Source: Craterostigma plantagineum (Eukaryota; Streptophyta; Magnoliopsida; Lamiales; Linderniaceae). Taken from it: a stretch of 64,000 bases of DNA. The translations under genes and the position numbers were made by a program. Below, piece after piece: positions 11,501 through 24,276 of the stretch; within the stretch, counting starts at the first letter, position 1; every line of letters begins with the position of its first letter. The DNA is taken from positions 186,001 to 250,000 of the forward strand of contig JAPQWV010000660.1 in the NCBI GenBank assembly GCA_027422505.1. Direction: 5' to 3'. The notes under the pieces are model-generated. The model made no database searches, was not told where the DNA came from, and worked only from the letters and a program-made list of their open reading frames with translations.

Positions 11501-14500
11501 CTCTTTCGCAAGTCATCAGAAGTTTCTTTTTCGCTTTGTAAAGAAGCCTGAGAGTGATATAGATAAGAAAATACATTTAACATATGCTAACTCAAACCTT
11601 TCTTCATACTGCTTAAACATTCAATTCAAATTATTATTTAACAAAGTACTGCACCTTCAATATACTATCTGTCACGTTACCTTTAAACTCTCAATTTCTT
11701 CTTTCAAAGATTCAGTTTTCTTGGTATCTTCAATATAAACTGGAGTCTCCTTGATAACAGGAGGTGCTTCTTCAACAGCCATCTTAGCTGCCTCCCTTTC
11801 CTTGACAACCAATGCATTTGCTTCATCAAGTTGTTTTTGCATGTTTTCCAACAAATTCTGAAACTTTGCAGTCTCTTGAGCTTTTGCTTCTTCCAAGTCT
11901 GTCTGCATTTGTGAGCCCAACAAACACATCCACAACAACTTTGTAATTTATTCATGGAACTGAAAGAAGACCACCCTAGGAAGAAAGAAGGGACTAAAGC
12001 CATTGTTCCAAAGACTAGGCATACCCTTAAACGTTTTTCTAGTTGCAAGCGCCATGTAAGTTCCTCAAGTTGCTTTTCAAGCTTATCCTTTGCCTTCTTG
12101 AGCGCACCTGTTTCCCTAGCAGCCTATGGTTGAACGAAGTATATGTTAAACTAATGCATTGATCAATGAAAGAGTTGATCACTTGGATCCCTAGGGTTCT
12201 AGTCGAAACTCTCGCTGACACAAATGGAAAGTCCAAAAGAACAGCATTATTTTGGGCAGTGAATGATGTGTCTGAATCTAACCATCTTAAGCTTTCTTAG
12301 CTCTTTCTTCGCAATTTTTTGTCTCCATTTGCATTGTGCAGCTATAGTTCCTTTCTTCAGCTTCTTATAGTAAGTAGCTGCTCTATGGCAGCGCCACCTT
12401 ACCTGAGATAAGTAAATATATAAAAGACAAGTGTTTCTTAGCAAGTGAGTAAGTAGTTATACTACTAGTATCGTGATTTTGAAACCTGGATAACAGTTGC
12501 AGCTTTTGTTTGCTTCCTGTATCTAAATGTCTTTCGTGCATCCATACTGCGCAAACCTGTTTGTATAACGAGTACAGATAACCGCAACTTGCCAAATGCA
12601 GATCTAAAATGGTATCCTCGTGCGTTTCTCTGAATCTTCAAAATAGCAGCTTGCATTTTCACAGTTTCAAAGAGTTTGCATGCTAGGTTACCTGAACAAT
12701 TGCACAAGTATCAGAAATGTATAAGTAATGGTAACTAAATTCTTTCAAATATTTGAAGTGGTAAAAAATCAATATGTAAAATGCTTTACTTCTGCAATAT
12801 GATTGCACATATATCGCAGCTTGTCTCACTGCCACGAAATATCTACGAGCAATATGAGTTCGCATACGCCTCTGTATGGTTTTGGCTGCACTCGTGAGAA
12901 CTTCAATTCTGCGAGCATCTAGCTCGGCCATTTGACCAGCTCTAAGGAATACCTTTGTTTTCCCTATCTGTCAAGTTTAAGGAGTATGTGTACGAGATGT
13001 TTGTACTTCATGAATAGGTGGACATGATTACAGCTGAAACAAGAGAGTAATTCAATAGTGTGTAGCACTCAATCCAAGCAAGTGCATGTACTTCACATTT
13101 ACCACATCAAGCCAAAGATTAAACGGAAAATGTCATGGCCACGTCATCTAAAATTTCATGCATGCATGATGCATCAAATTTTTATATGGAAAGAGTGGTG
13201 GTTGATTAGGTGTATTAGTACATCACACGAGAATGTTGGCCAATTTTAAAGGCATGGTTAGACAGGTTCTTTATCATGTGAAGACCGATAAATGCACTCA
13301 AGAACCAAGCAATGGGCAACCCTTTTACCTGGAAACCAGCAAGCCCCTTCTTTTCCAATATCATCTTGCATGCTTGCTTTTCCTCGCAGCTACTAGGGAG
13401 GAAATCAATGAATGTCATAAATTTGAATCTTTGTACCAGTAAAAATTGAACTAACACAATTATGCAAGAAACAAGCAATGGTCAAGCATCCCATAGATGA
13501 GCTATGACAATAGTTTGGAATTGTGATTGAAATGAAGTAAACGATTTCTCCAATCAAACAGTTACGTACCTTCCATGCAAAACCTCTGGTGCTAGAATGC
13601 CAAATCTGTTAACGAACTCAAAGAAAGGACGCCGAGTAGGATATCCCGCGCAACTGATCCTGATTGCCTCTAGAACACCCTAAATACATAAGTAATCACA
13701 AAAATTGAAGTCCATGGATTATAAGAAAAAAATGACAACGGATAAAATAATTGAGAAGGATTGAAATAGAAAACTTACACCACAACGTAGCTGTTGCATG
13801 ACATTCGAGTTTTCAAATACAGAAGGTTTAAGAAGATTGTTGGGCTTCACACATCTAATATAGTGAGGTTCTGTTGCACTCAAGGTCTCCATCAGCTGTT
13901 GCAGTTGCAGCTGCGTTGTAAAACGGTTTGTTCAACTATTATCAGTGAGCAATTTGTCACGTGATAGAAAGTATTACTCTTTACGTTGAAGTTGAGAATC
14001 CCCATAACAATCGACTCTGTCCCTGACGCGACAATGATAAATGCTACGAATCTGTCACACTAAATTACCTTAAAACGTGAACCGATAGAGGAAAACTTAG
14101 AAGATTTTGTCGTCTCCTCAGGAATTGGAGGGAAAAGACCTGCTACAAAGGAACATCTGGAAGCACTTAAAAGGTCTTGGTGTTCAGGAACAACGTAATC
14201 TTTATTTTTATCCAAGAACTGGTCGGATTGGTACTGAACCTGGAATGAATGCAATAGCTGGTTAATGAATTTTTTGTGTAGACCTGACTAATTTTATTTT
14301 TAAAAGGAGTATCATCAGTACGTGCCTCCCCAGCATAATGCACAATTGTAAAATCTGTACGGGATAACTTTGGCTTTATAAAGCGTTTGTGAGCCTTGAA
14401 TGTCTGATAGAGCTTATTGGACAGCGTTTCAGGAGTCGACTTAGGGAACATGCTAAAAGGAAATAAAAAACAAAAACGAAAAATTTATCATAAGCCAACA

Positions 14501-17500
14501 AATTATTCAAGAAAACTGAGCAAGACAGACACCATATGTGAACATATGAACTGCGAGGCTCAATCAATATATTTATCAATAACTAACAAATTAGGTGGCA
14601 GGACCAGATAAAGGAACTCCTTGAGTAGCATATACATAAACAACAGAATTTGAGATAGTAAAAAGAAAGACTGACCGAGAGTTATCATAATCAGAAAGGC
14701 GACTTACTTTTATGCTATAGTTACTAGGTAAAAAGGGATAAGAAAGCCTATTAAATGTTTTCAGACGTTACCATGCTTCATCAAGAAGATTGATAATTCC
14801 GCCAGGTCTCTGCCACAGAAGTAAAATGAGTTGTTATTGTGAATCGGGACAAAGATACAGCAACCTTGTGAACTTATCTTTCAGTGAAAGTATGGTACAA
14901 TGAGTAGCAGATGCATTCTCATGCCCCTAATAACATTCACAGGTAAAAACAATAGGATGAGAAAACCTTCAGTTTTCGAACTAGTCTAGCCACACATGTA
15001 AAACAATTCAGAATGCCTCTACCAACTTGTATTTCCAGTACTGCAACGAATTTTAGTGACAGTAAAAAGAGAAAGTGACATATCCTTGACTGTCACAACT
15101 AAACGAAAAAATCAAACTGTGATATGGAGTGCATTGCTGTTAAACGTTAGTCAAATGTAACAAGTAACAAAATAAAAGCATCGTAACAAGTAATCGTCAT
15201 GAGCTACAGTTCAGATACTTGAACACATAAATTATTTAGGCAATTTTTGGATTTGGGGCCGTTTTCAGAGTTTGTTAAGTTAGTGGGTCTTTGTAAGTCT
15301 GTCGAAGTCTGGACTAGATATCCTAGCCCAGGGTCATGAAAGTACCTTCTCAATGAGATCTAGAACATCTTGGTTATCAACAAACTCAATGTAGCTCCAT
15401 TGAATTGCCTCCTTTGTGTATTCTTCTTGCTCCATCTTGAAAACATGCTGCATATCAATATGGAGAATTAAAATAGTTAACCTTATGTTACCTTATTTAT
15501 CAGGCACCAGCTTATACGAAAACATACCTGGTTAAAATGCTGCTGTAGCTTCTCATTCGTGAAATTGATGCAGAATTGCTCAAAACTGCAGAATAGAGCT
15601 TGTCATTTGTTTAGAGGACAGCAAAGAGATCCAGTTGGATACATTGACTACCTGTTGTGCTTAAAGCTTTCAAAACCGTAAATGTCCAGAACTCCAATCA
15701 GAGATTTTGAACTGTGATCTTGGCCAATTGAGTTATTGATCTTGTTGACCAACCTGTTGAAAAGTTCAACCAAGCAGTGAACAAAATCAAGTAATTTTAG
15801 TTGTTGCTAAATAAAATCAACACAAGAAAATAGAAGGATGTATGGGAAGGACTTCACCAATCAAAAAGTCTAGAGTATATCGTCTTGGCAAGTCCATCCC
15901 TACTAATTGCTGCACTGAGAGGATCAAGGCATCTCTTGATTACTTCTTCAGGAGTGATCATTATACGTTTACATAGCGCGTCTTCTAGGCCAACCGGATC
16001 ACACCTAGGAGAAAGAGCAATCAGATAGTTTTTCCTGGGATCACGGGAGAAATATTTTTAGATGAAAATGAACGAGTATATATAATACATGAGAAGTTCA
16101 CTGGCTGTTTTCAGGTGAAACTTGGATTTGTCATTTTTTGGAACTGACGAATCGATTTCTTTTCCCTTGCCAAAATCAATATTACCAAGATGAAGAATGG
16201 CAGCAACAACCCTAAAAATTGCTTCCTGTGGCAAGATTCAGAAATATATAGATAAAGAGCTATATATAGGCATTCAAGATAAAGATCACGATGATGACGA
16301 CGGCGATGAACTTTAATTGTAGCAGAGTATATTTCAAATTTCTTGCAATCATAGCTCGAAACTTACCTGCTCATTTTTAGTTATTCCGACAATGTCCATG
16401 GCTCTTCTCGTGGTGAGGTACTCATGAGCATCATTTACGTCACCCAAATCATAACATTTTGATTGGTTTAGATAATGAAAAGTTTTTGGGTGATCTAACT
16501 TGTACCTCTCTATGTCCTGGAAGGTTAAGAAAGTTGTACTCGGATCAAGTCATATTATTTCAGAGAAGAAAATTTATGATATCCCATCTGTAACTATGGA
16601 ACAAATAATACCTCCTTTGGTGCCGCACATAGAAGGTAAAAGCAGTGATAATTACGTTCGGGATCAGAAATTTGGCAAACACGAGATCGTTCAAGAAGAT
16701 ATGTTCGAATTGCTGCTCCAGATATTCTCCCCATTTTATCAAACTGAATCTCCACAAATTTACCAAAACGGCTGCAGTTTCACCACAAATATGATGGTAC
16801 AAATGATTAGATCAGTCCAAAAAGTGAGTGGGAAGTAGTGCCATGGTATTTACAAAAACGAAATGACATCGTATTCCAACAGAAATAGTTCAGCTTCTGA
16901 ATAAATAAAAGGATATACTCACATCAAACATATCTTTTGACAAGATAAATGAAACAAAAGAAAAGAAGAAACTGTAAAGATAATAAAGAGCTCACCTGGA
17001 ATTGTTATTTCTAACAGTTTTCGCATTGCCAAATGCTTCAAGAACTGGATTGGACTACATTCATGAATGGAGAAATATACATGAGGGATTGTATATGAAA
17101 ACTGAAACACATTTAGAAAGGAAAAACCATATGATCATTATCAATCATACTTCAAGAACTTGCTGTTCCACGGTGCGGCCTTCTGTAGCTGCTCGGCCTC
17201 CCAAAAATGCAAGATAGCGCATAATCATCTTTGTGGTCTCAGTTTTACCTGCTCCACTCTCTCCGCTCACCAGAATCGAATTACTTTTACCTTCATTTAT
17301 CATGGCCCTGTTTTGCAAAGAAAGTATTGCAGAATAGATCACATAAATGTCACAACTATGTACATAAGAACGTGCAATACTATCATCGCAAGCAATTCTA
17401 CATTTTGTATACATTGCAAAGAATACACAGTGATCATTGCAAAATAGCCTGCAAATCGCGATACAACATTTATAAAAGACTGCAAGCTACAAAATATTTA

Positions 17501-18762
17501 GGCTAAACCTGTAGGCAACATCAGCCACCGCAAATACATGAGGGCTTAGCTCTCCAAATGGTGCTCCTTTGTATTGTTGCATCATATGTGGATTGTATAG
17601 ATGAGTCAATGTTTGGAAAGGATTTATAGCTATCAGAATATTTCCAGTGTAAGTCTGCAATATATTTGGGCAAAAGACACAATAACATGATCAGAATATA
17701 TAATATAAAGGAACAACTTTAACAGAACAGTAAGAAGTCGGTGAAGCTTACATAAATTTCATTGAGCTCATATCTAGTTTTAAGATTTTGTAACACCCCA
17801 GGCTCGTGCAGGTATGATAGTTTTGTCATATCATCGACACCTCCTGGTGAAGCTTCCATATCTTTAGGATGAACTTTTGACAACTTGGTAACAACCTGAA
17901 TCACAAAAGCAAGGAAAATCAATATTGAGATGAAATCACAAAATCATACCATGTAATGAAGCAAATTAGGTGACAGAAAGCATTTGGGAATAAAGCTAGG
18001 CAGAGTGTTCAATGCAATCGAATTGTCTAACGTCAGATGCATAATCAATGTGTGCTGAGAATGAAGGGAACATACAGTCTTTCCATCACTCCGATGGATC
18101 TCAGCTTCTTGGCCATTGATTTTACTAACATATCCATCAATCCACGCGAGTCCTTTGTCTTCAATCCAAACATGAGATCCAACAATTATATTCACAGGAG
18201 TCCCCTGTCGAAAAAAATTTATTTGAAGCATAAGTAATGTGTTCATTATAGCTGGCATTGCATATGTGCAGAGGGATGCATCAGGTAAAACATAATGCAT
18301 GAAGTCGTATTTCCAAAACCATAAACATAGTGTGACTTGCCTGCTACAGTTAGAATCAGCAGTTAACTATATTTATGCAATAGAATATCTTTGAATACAC
18401 CTATAGACTACACAAATTTGCAATTTCAAAAGACCTTACTCAGTAATGCAGATTGATTCACATTTCACAACCATGATCAATAAGTTTAAGATTAAGATGG
18501 TCTATTCCATAATCACAATCTTGATTAGAATGTCAAAATGAAGATCGACGCAACCGATCAAAGTGGTCAATTTTGAAATCTAGATGTCAATCAATTTGCA
18601 TTATCTTGATAATCATAATCCAGACTCAAGTAACCGTCAATCAATCAAACTGGTTTACGCACGAATCTACCAACATTAGCCGCACACCAGTGATCTTCGC
18701 ACTCACTTAATATAAAACCATTACATCACCAAATAAAAAATTACGATATCATGACGTACCAT
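8554..18762 (-). CDS. Class XI myosin heavy chain
   Basis: Actin-based motor that moves organelles and vesicles; about 1,520 aa, normal for the class. Order: SH3-like N-terminus ([20 protein letters not shown]), motor head with P-loop GESGAGKT near residue 160, relay and actin-binding segments ([20 protein letters not shown]), six IQ motifs for calmodulin, coiled coil, then the DIL/globular tail ending LLPQIE. Exons, all in phase: 18076-18204, 17752-17895, 17509-17654, 17151-17307, 16996-17054, 16612-16771, 16367-16516, 16089-16225, 15858-16004, 15652-15753, 15528-15585, 15346-15447, 14772-14809, 14326-14452, 14069-14239, 13779-13910, 13570-13679, 13329-13389, 12790-12967, 12486-12691, 12283-12402, 12025-12123, 11681-11902, 11408-11547, 10971-11082, 10846-10890, 10519-10758, 10245-10394, 9941-10144, 9697-9837, 9537-9607, 9354-9453, 9218-9274, 9080-9136, 8925-9005, 8767-8849, 8554-8677. 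The start is inferred as a single-codon exon (ATG at 18760-18762). The head and tail look complete and intact. Confidence 0.95.
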
Positions 18763-19804
18763 TACAATATCTTCAGATCAAACGATCGTTCTCATCAGCT
18801 GTCTACCATCTGCACCTGAGACTGGCACGTGCATTTTCACCCATGCGACGCACTCATTCAAGTGAACCCATTCTGAAGAAAATTGGACCAAGAAAAAAGC
18901 TTGTCCTTTTCTTCCTCCTCTTAGATTTTTCACGCGAAAAGAAAGTACGAAACCGAGGAGAGCATTCATGCAAGAGCAAACGAGTTTGAACTTTTCTAGT
19001 TTGTTTGAGCTGACTGCTCATAATTTTGCTGTTTCGCCCTCCCTCAAACTTCGGATCGATTCTCTGTTTGTGCGCCCAATTCGTGGCTGAAATGAAAACT
19101 TCAGGCTAGGTATTCTTCTTCGCCATCTCCCTATTTCGCGTAAATTATACTAATTCCGATATAAACTTTGTAATAACTCCCGGCAATTAAATACATAGAA
19201 GTTATTTATTTATTTGCAACTGTGATTTAACTTACTAATTTGTGGATTTTCTTCTAAAATAAGTTATCTATCAATGATACATGGTTAGTCCGATTTACTA
19301 AATAAAAAAGATCTTCTATTACTTTTGCTGAAATGTATGTACGAAAAGCCAAAATCTCCAAATAGATAGATGTTCAATAAGGAGGAAGAGTTTGAGATAA
19401 TTTAACAAATGAAATTTTAATCATTTCTAGTGACCTAACTTAACTACTTGCTAATCCGTCTTTTGGGATTCTTGAAACGTCGTCGTTGACCATCTTCATC
19501 AGCAGCACGAAACTCCAACCCCCTTAAATACCTATATACTTGCATACATATATAGCTTTTGTTTTATTCCATTATTTCGTCAAAGTTTCAGATAAATAAT
19601 ATCAAGCTTTACTCGAAGAGCGTACTTTCCCCAGCCCAGCTACGCCTACTTCAGATGATCACTCAATCTCTTCTTCTATCCAATCCATGCAATATTCAAT
19701 AACAATTAAACCTCAACAAACATGTGTCGTGCGTAATAAAACAAAGTCAAACAAAACCATCAAAACGGCCGACGATGGAACCAAAACCAAAGCCAAAACA
19801 ATCT
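18763..19804. other. Myosin 5' flank and ATL 3' flank
   Basis: AT-rich sequence between the inferred myosin start and the ATL stop codon. It presumably holds the myosin promoter/5' UTR and the ATL 3' UTR. No coding sequence is supported. Confidence 0.45.
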
Positions 19805-20401
19805 CTAACATACGCTAACCACCACCAAATCTCCTCCTCCGCCGCCGACGCCGCCTCCGACGTCCGTCACGGCCGGCGGTGTCCTCCCCAGAGAGCTCCG
19901 ACAAATGGGACAAGTGCGATTTATCGAAAGCCAAGGATCCAAACACCTTACGTGAAAGAAATGCCCACAATCAGGCAGCAACCTCAGCAGTTGGCCGTCC
20001 TCGTAATCGCCCAGGCAAATCGAGCACCCCAAGGCCATGGGCTCGTCGTCCTTACTACTGCTGCGATGCTTCGCTCTCGAATACTCGAATTTAGGGAAAG
20101 ATTTGACCGTGGGTTCGTCTAATCCGCTCGTACGGAACATTATCGAGCCTTCATCCGCCGTGTCTGCGTGGCGCCGCCGCGCCTGATTATCGTCGGAGTT
20201 GCTGCTGACGTTTCGTCCGCTCACCGCCTGCTGTCGGCGTTTGCATGAGTAGGAAATATAAGTTAAGATTACGAAGATGAGCAATACGCCCAAGGATAGG
20301 CCTAACCCATACCCAAAGCTGCCTACTGACTGGCCGGCGCCCTCGAATGAGCCGTCGTCCTCTAAAGAGTTCGAAGTGGTGTTGTTGGCTGTGTTATTCA
20401 T
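19805..20401 (-). CDS. ATL-family RING-H2 E3 ubiquitin ligase
   Basis: Intronless 198-aa protein with the Arabidopsis Tóxicos en Levadura layout. A short Asn/Ser-rich N-terminus is followed by one membrane helix (about residues 30-55, FGYGLGLSLGVLLIFVILTY), a basic stretch, the GLD motif (SGLDEPTV near 93-100) and a RING-H2 finger at about 125-167: CSIC, CGHFFHVRC, then DPWL and CPIC. The Cys/His spacing and Trp after the sixth ligand fit E2-binding ATL ligases. A glycine-rich tail follows. Intronless structure is typical of the family. The ATG at 20401 is followed by no better start before the membrane helix. Substrate is unknown. Confidence 0.93.
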   Translation of the reverse strand: MNNTANNTTSNSLEDDGSFEGAGQSVGSFGYGLGLSLGVLLIFVILTYISYSCKRRQQAVSGRNVSSNSDDNQARRRHADTADEGSIMFRTSGLDEPTVKSFPKFEYSRAKHRSSSKDDEPMALGCSICLGDYEDGQLLRLLPDCGHFFHVRCLDPWLSINRTCPICRSSLGRTPPAVTDVGGGVGGGGGDLVVVSVC

Positions 20402-20949
20402 CTGTTGTTAGAGAATTCGAAGCCTGAGTTTGTCTGAGATTTGAGGAAAAGAGAGAGTGCTTTAAGAGGATGCAATGCATATAGATACTTTCGTCGATAG
20501 GCCACTTGCAATAAGTATATTAATACATGTAGGATTTTTGTCTTTTTAGTGAGTCAACTAGATTAAACACAGATGTTATTTTTCAATTCGTAGGTAATAA
20601 ATTTAAGTTAACTAATGGTCAATGATAGCACCTAATCTCAGTTATAGTACCAAGGCAAAGTCAGCACATCATAATTTTCTGGTAAGTAAGCTGAATTCAG
20701 GCACATAAAGAGTCTCAACTTCCTGAGACAAACATTCGACGCATAACGTTGAAAGAACATTTGGATAAACTAACGTCTTAATCGTGTTTTACACGAATCC
20801 AATGTACATGCATACAATACATATAAGATATCAAACCTACCCAATATAAAAATACAAACTTTACACATTCAAAATACTCCCCCATGCAACTAAGTGTATT
20901 CTATCTTACAGACCTTTGTATTCATCTACATCATGCATGGGCCTATGGT
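20402..20949. other. ATL upstream region and MYB 3' flank
   Basis: AT-rich, non-coding; expected to contain the ATL promoter and the 3' UTR of the upstream MYB gene. No specific element could be assigned. Confidence 0.4.
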
Positions 20950-22386
20950 TCAATAGTTGTGCTGTAAGCCTCCTTGGTTGGGCAGATTCGTTGGGGCGGG
21001 CACAGTTACGCTGTCCATGGCAGTCGTGATGTCGTGAATGCTCGACCTTTTTCTCTCTTTCTTCCCCGAAGTATGGCGCAGGAAGTATTTCTGGGCGTGG
21101 CTAGCGACTTGAGTTGGAGTCCTTGTGACGACTACGTTTCTCGAGATGCTTCGCCAGTCCCCTCGCCCGTATCTATCTAGTCCGATTAAGAACAACCTGC
21201 GCAAGTCCAATTGATTTAAATCGACTGAAGTTATGCAACAAACAGTAAAAAGGCCAGTCATAAAAGCAACTGCTGTCATATCTAATTTGCCATGAGAATG
21301 CACAAAACTCAGGTGATGATCGACTTTTGCATTTTTTCTATGGACAAATATAAACAGTTCTTCCACTGTTTAAACTTTAAAGGATCTTCTTCATTGACTT
21401 TTCTCTTATACCAATGTCCGCCTAAAACACTCAAATAGGGTAGCTGCCATCTGCATCTGCATTAGCTCAATAATATGCTACCATATCCCAACCCTTCAAA
21501 ACGGATTCAAGGCTTGTCAAAGAACATTAGTATCTTCTTCAATAATTTGCCATGAGAATGCACAAAACTCGGGTGATGATCGACTTTTGCATTTGTTCTA
21601 TGGACAAATATAAACAGTTCTTCCACCGTTTAAAGGATCTTCTTCATTGACTTTTCTCTTATACCAATGTCCCCCTAAAACACTCAACTATAGGGTAGCT
21701 GCCATCTGCATCTGCATTAGCTCAATAATATGCTACCATATCCCAACCCTTCAAAACGGATTCAAGGCTTGTCAAAGAACATTAGTATCAAAATACATAT
21801 CAGACTGACTAATGTTCTCTTGCATCCTTTGTCTAATTCTCTTACCACGAATAGCGGGAAAGGGCCAGATACCCTCAACTCAGTTTATGTTACATGGGAT
21901 GGGATGTAACGAAAAATAGAATCTTGCAATATGCATAAACAGATTACCCTCGAACTTTACCATAAATAGAGTTAAAATGAAAAAAAAAAATACATATATA
22001 TTTTTTTTTGTGTGACGAATAGAGTAGAGACGCACAAACCTGTGCTCCTCCTCAGTCCAAGGCGTCCCTTTCTTCCTCTCGACATCGGAGTGCTTCGTGC
22101 GATTCCCGGCAGCAGCACCGAAGGATATCTGACCCGAAACAGAACCCGACACGTCATCCCATTCATCCGAGTAGCTCGGAGGGTCGACCCGGCCCGAATC
22201 AATCTCTCCGACGTCGTACAGCAGCGCATCGTAGTGGTCCCTGACGTCGTCCGCCGATTTATCCGGCAAGTACTCAGCTATTCGACTCCACCTATCGTTC
22301 GAACCCTCGGGGAATTCAATCAGAGCCCGTTCGAACAGCTTGTCCTCTTGTCGAGTCCACGTAGCAGAATTAGAGGTACCGTACAT
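20950..22386 (-). CDS. DIVARICATA/SRM1-type MYB transcription factor (two MYB/SANT repeats)
   Basis: Predicted 197-aa nuclear DNA-binding protein from exons 22040-22386 and 20950-21196. Repeat 1 (about residues 8-60) has [18 protein letters not shown] and the WSRIAEYLP helix; an acidic linker with the [18 protein letters not shown] junction leads into repeat 2 (about 110-160), which contains SHAQKYFLR, the hallmark of the R-R or CCA1-like/DIV class. The tail [13 protein letters not shown] is also conserved in that class. Relatives act in floral asymmetry, sugar/ABA signalling and stress. The ATG used (22386) directly precedes the [10 protein letters not shown] start; an upstream open extension starts at a non-ATG codon and is ignored. 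The 843-bp intron contains a tandem duplication. Confidence 0.92.
21284..21790. repeat. Tandem ~250-bp direct duplication within the MYB intron
   Basis: The segment from about 21284 to 21530 recurs from about 21544 to 21790 with an offset of 260 bp and only a few differences (for example CAGGTGATG/CGGGTGATG). It lies wholly inside the intron and leaves both splice sites untouched. Confidence 0.93.
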
Positions 22387-23216
22387 GGTGGTGCTGGTCA
22401 CCGCCTTTGATAAAAAAAAAATCAAGAGGGGTCAATTTGTTATTTCTCTGTTTAGCAAATCCTTCATCTTAATTTGTTATCTAAATATAGAGCGGAGGTT
22501 TTGGACTCTTGCGAGTTTTAAAAGAGGGAGATATGTAACACGTTTTCAGCTGTAATTGGATGGAACTAGGAAGCAAAACTTGATTTGGACTTCTATCACT
22601 AGTATCAGTTCAAAGTACAACCAAGAGAATTTACAGTATTACATCAAATCTAATCCAAATATATATTAAAAATATGTCGACACCATCATCTAGAAGAACA
22701 GTTCCCAGAGTGAAAACGTCGGCAAACGCCAAGGGTTCTAGTTTTACATTATTACAAACGCGGCCTACTTACAAAATAGATACTTGTGTCCACCCACTTG
22801 TCATAAAACCACGTTTCTTGATGGCTTTTGTAATCATTTACTTCATATTTGGATAAGATTGACCGCCACGTAATATGAAGAGAGAAGGCAACACGTTTTT
22901 CAGCTCTTTACCGCTGAATTCAGTTTACAGTTTTATATATCATTGCTTGGTGTTGAAGCCCCCGGAAAATGCCAGAGATTCCAATTTATATATCATTTTA
23001 ATTAGTGTAATAAGTAAACTAACATATTCGCAAAGAAAGAAACAGCCGCGAGACCAAACAAAGCACATTTCACCAATCATGATAAGACTCGTAATAGTAC
23101 TCCAAAAAGTTTTGGGAAGAGCCCAAGATTCCAAGTTCGAGAATTGAAACAAAATGCAAAACACAAACCACTGTCTGAAAACATAATGCAAAATGCAACA
23201 AAAAACTGGACTTGCC
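22387..23216. other. MYB promoter region and eS17 3' flank
   Basis: Non-coding sequence between the MYB start and the ribosomal protein stop. It probably includes the MYB 5' UTR/promoter and the eS17 3' UTR. No specific motif is called. Confidence 0.4.
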
Positions 23217-23654
23217 TCAGTATCTCTTAGTATAGCCACCACCGCCGCGGCCATAACCACCAGTCGAAACAGGGATGGCCTGAGAATCAGTAGACTGCTT
23301 CACTACGCCGGGAAGATCAGCCATGCCCAAAGAAGCAAGCATGTCAATGGTCTCAGCATCGACTTCGATAACGTCTGTCTTAATCGCAGATTCGTCGGGC
23401 ACAAAGTCCATGCGCCTCTCTCGTTCTTCCTCTTGGAGCTTCAGAGAGATCCCACGAACTGGGCCCTTTTGGATACGCTTCATCAGGTGAGTGGAGAACC
23501 CAGCGATCTTGTTGCGGAGGCGCTTGGACGGGATTATAGCCACTTCCTCGAGGATTTTCTTGTTCGTGTGGAAATCGAGGGTCATTTTGGAGTAGTATCT
23601 TTCGATCACCTGGCGAGAGGATTTCTTCACTGTCTTGGTTCTGACTCGCCCCAT
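23217..23654 (-). CDS. RPS17: 40S ribosomal protein eS17
   Basis: Cytosolic small-subunit ribosomal protein S17 (eS17), 145 aa, the normal plant length. It starts [20 protein letters not shown] and continues with [14 protein letters not shown] and [20 protein letters not shown], then a plant-type C-terminus rich in Gly ending TKRY. The coding part is a single exon. The splice signals at 23690 (acceptor) and 24158 (donor) suggest one intron of about 470 bp in the 5' UTR, a common feature of plant ribosomal protein genes. Upstream motifs fit coordinated ribosomal-protein expression. The reading frame is intact. Confidence 0.97.
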   Translation of the reverse strand: MGRVRTKTVKKSSRQVIERYYSKMTLDFHTNKKILEEVAIIPSKRLRNKIAGFSTHLMKRIQKGPVRGISLKLQEEERERRMDFVPDESAIKTDVIEVDAETIDMLASLGMADLPGVVKQSTDSQAIPVSTGGYGRGGGGYTKRY

Positions 23655-24228
23655 CTTGGTGGTAGCAGCTGATTAGGGGTTGCTTCGACCTAAAATTGTC
23701 AGATTCTAAGCACAATCATATCGGCTTTGGACAGCTTAAGACTGCAGACGAACAATATCAACCTAAAATTGACAGACTCTAAACACAATCATAATCAGCT
23801 TAGTTATCACAGCTTAATGTTTTACAGACGAACAATATGGTTTCTTTGTGAATACAAAGACATCCTGCCATTGACATAATAATGGCTTCCCAAAAGAAAA
23901 CAGCCATATCAAATCACATCCTAAAGCTTCGATTCACACGTCTGCGGATGGATTTGACCCAGAAAACACCAACAACATTCGATTTCCCGCACAGAAAACT
24001 ACGGCGAGTCATATCCAAAACAGTGCCATGCCAACCTAATCTAAACGCAGCTGTAGACATTCATAACAAGTCCTAGGCTACTATCCGGCGCAACGGACAC
24101 TATTCAATCGTCGTAGAAGATAATAGATTGCGTAAGCATAAGCAAAAAAGAGCCTTACCTGGGAATTCTCTGCGGCTAAGCTGTGAAGAAACCTGAGGAG
24201 CGTGGAGTCATGGAGCAAAAGGGCATTC

Positions 24229-24276
24229 TTAGGGTTCGATCAGAGTTTGCATAATGGGCCAGAGATCAATTGGGCC
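24229..24276 (-). promoter_or_regulatory. telo-box and site II elements upstream of eS17
   Basis: AACCCTAA (the minus-strand reading of 24229-24236) lies next to two TGGGCC words (24255-24260 and 24271-24276). In plant ribosomal protein promoters this pairing of telo-box with TGGGCC/T site II motifs drives expression in dividing cells. Position just upstream of the inferred 5' UTR exon supports the role. Confidence 0.7.

Noticed and set aside
19724..20122. 132-aa plus-strand frame over the ATL gene
   Set aside because: Antisense shadow of the RING-H2 coding region.
22940..23260. 106-aa minus frame downstream of eS17
   Set aside because: Overlaps the eS17 stop and 3' UTR; no domain and no ATG context.
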